Source: Pseudomonas sp. LBUM920 (GTDB lineage: Bacteria; Pseudomonadota; Gammaproteobacteria; Pseudomonadales; Pseudomonadaceae). From it: a stretch of 64,000 bases of DNA. Numbering within the stretch: the first letter of the stretch is position 1; every line of letters starts with the position of its first letter. The notes below the pieces were generated by a model, which saw nothing but the letters and a program-made list of their open reading frames with translations, was not told the DNA's origin and did not search any database. Made by a program: the position numbers and the translations under genes. Location of the stretch: contig NZ_CP027762.1 of NCBI RefSeq assembly GCF_003852315.1, positions 3,949,501 through 4,013,500 on the forward strand. Direction: 5' to 3'. Positions 63,446 to 64,000 of the stretch are shown here, one piece after another.

Positions 63446-64000
63446 TTAGAAGATCGCGTAGGTGTAGTTGAAGATCAGGCGGGTTTGATCCTGATCCGCG
63501 GTGCCGGTGTTGTGACCGTGATAAGTACCGGTCCGGAAGGTAGTGCCGAAGCCTTTGAGCGGGCCTGCCTGCACGACGTAATCCAGGCGGAAGTCGGTTT
63601 CATTTTCTTTCTGGTCAGGGCCGCCGGCGACTTTGGACTTGATGTCCGTACCGTCCAGGTAAGCCACCGAAGCTTTCAGGCCGGGTACGTAGGCCTTGAA
63701 GTCATACGAATACTGACCAAAGTTGACTTGCTCGCCCGCACGAGAGAACTGGCCAACCACGGCGTCGGTGAACAGGTAGAAGTCGCTGCCGCCCGCGCCT
63801 TGTTGCTGTGGGTCGGCGAGGCTGCCCTGGTTGACCCAGACGAAGCCGCCGTCGTCGCTCACGCCGATGTGGCCGAGCATCAGGCTGCTGCCGCCCAGTT
63901 GGTAGGTGAACGCGGCGCTGTAGGTTTTGTTGTCCACCTCGCCAGCATGCTTGGCGTAGCCACCGTTGTTGTTGAACGCGTAGCCGCTTTCGCCATTCTT
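63446..64000 (-). CDS. OprD-family outer-membrane porin, C-terminal part
   Basis: The last 184 residues of an outer-membrane porin that continues beyond the window. Alternating beta-strands (YSAAFTYQLGGSSLMLGHIG, RLIFNYTYAIF) and the terminal Phe are typical of OprD/OccD-OccK channels, which take up amino acids or organic acids. DADQDQTRLIFNY-like and FGQYSYDFKAYVPGLKASV stretches match the family. Substrate unknown. Confidence 0.9.
   Translation of the reverse strand, partial: KNGESGYAFNNNGGYAKHAGEVDNKTYSAAFTYQLGGSSLMLGHIGVSDDGGFVWVNQGSLADPQQQGAGGSDFYLFTDAVVGQFSRAGEQVNFGQYSYDFKAYVPGLKASVAYLDGTDIKSKVAGGPDQKENETDFRLDYVVQAGPLKGFGTTFRTGTYHGHNTGTADQDQTRLIFNYTYAIF

Overview
The window looks like a chromosome segment from a Pseudomonas of the fluorescens group. 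The evidence is the gene order ate-infA-clpA-clpS-cspD-icd-idh-nudJ-mnmA-hflD-purB-aceA-nuoA to nuoN (the order I recall for the pseudomonad core chromosome), the fused nuoCD, high-GC codon use, and many REP/REPIN palindromes with GTGGGAGC-type ends. No rRNA, tRNA, transposase, integrase, phage gene or CRISPR array was seen.

Region 1 (1-16.7 kb) is housekeeping. It holds the end of an arginyl/leucyl-tRNA protein transferase gene, initiation factor IF-1, the ClpA/ClpS N-degron protease components, CspD, both isocitrate dehydrogenases (dimeric Icd and monomeric Idh, divergent), a Nudix hydrolase, MnmA, HflD, PurB, the ribosomal oxygenase RoxA with an overlapping acetyltransferase gene, a small exported protein that I think resembles a secretin N-domain, and isocitrate lyase. 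Three enzymes that compete for isocitrate therefore lie within 13 kb.

Region 2 (16.7-34.9 kb) is the complete 13-gene nuo operon for respiratory complex I. It is bracketed by related composite repeats. The upstream copy forms a roughly 650-bp near-palindrome centred on a REPIN. The downstream copy leads into an array of six 85-bp REPINs with a 200-bp period, followed in phase by a seventh REPIN of a different class.

Region 3 (34.9-55.2 kb, all on the minus strand) is a type VI secretion operon: tssA-tssB-tssC-hcp-tssE-tssF-tssG-tssH-vgrG-tagH-tssK-tssL-tssM-tagF. No tssJ lipoprotein gene, ppkA/pppA pair, PAAR gene or recognisable effector/immunity gene is present. REP sequences lie in the hcp-tssE gap, in the tagH-tssK gap and inside the tagH coding sequence. 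The tssA ribosome binding site lies in one arm of a strong hairpin.

Region 4 (55.2-64 kb) holds a catalase-like haem peroxidase and a membrane anti-sigma factor (minus strand, reading towards the T6SS operon), a divergent ECF sigma factor, an AraC-type regulator divergent from an outer-membrane channel-like protein, a large GH63-type glucosidase-like protein, and the end of an OprD-family porin gene.

Most of the window is ordinary core genome. The unusual material is the repeat architecture around nuo, the REP insertions in the T6SS operon, and the tssA leader hairpin.
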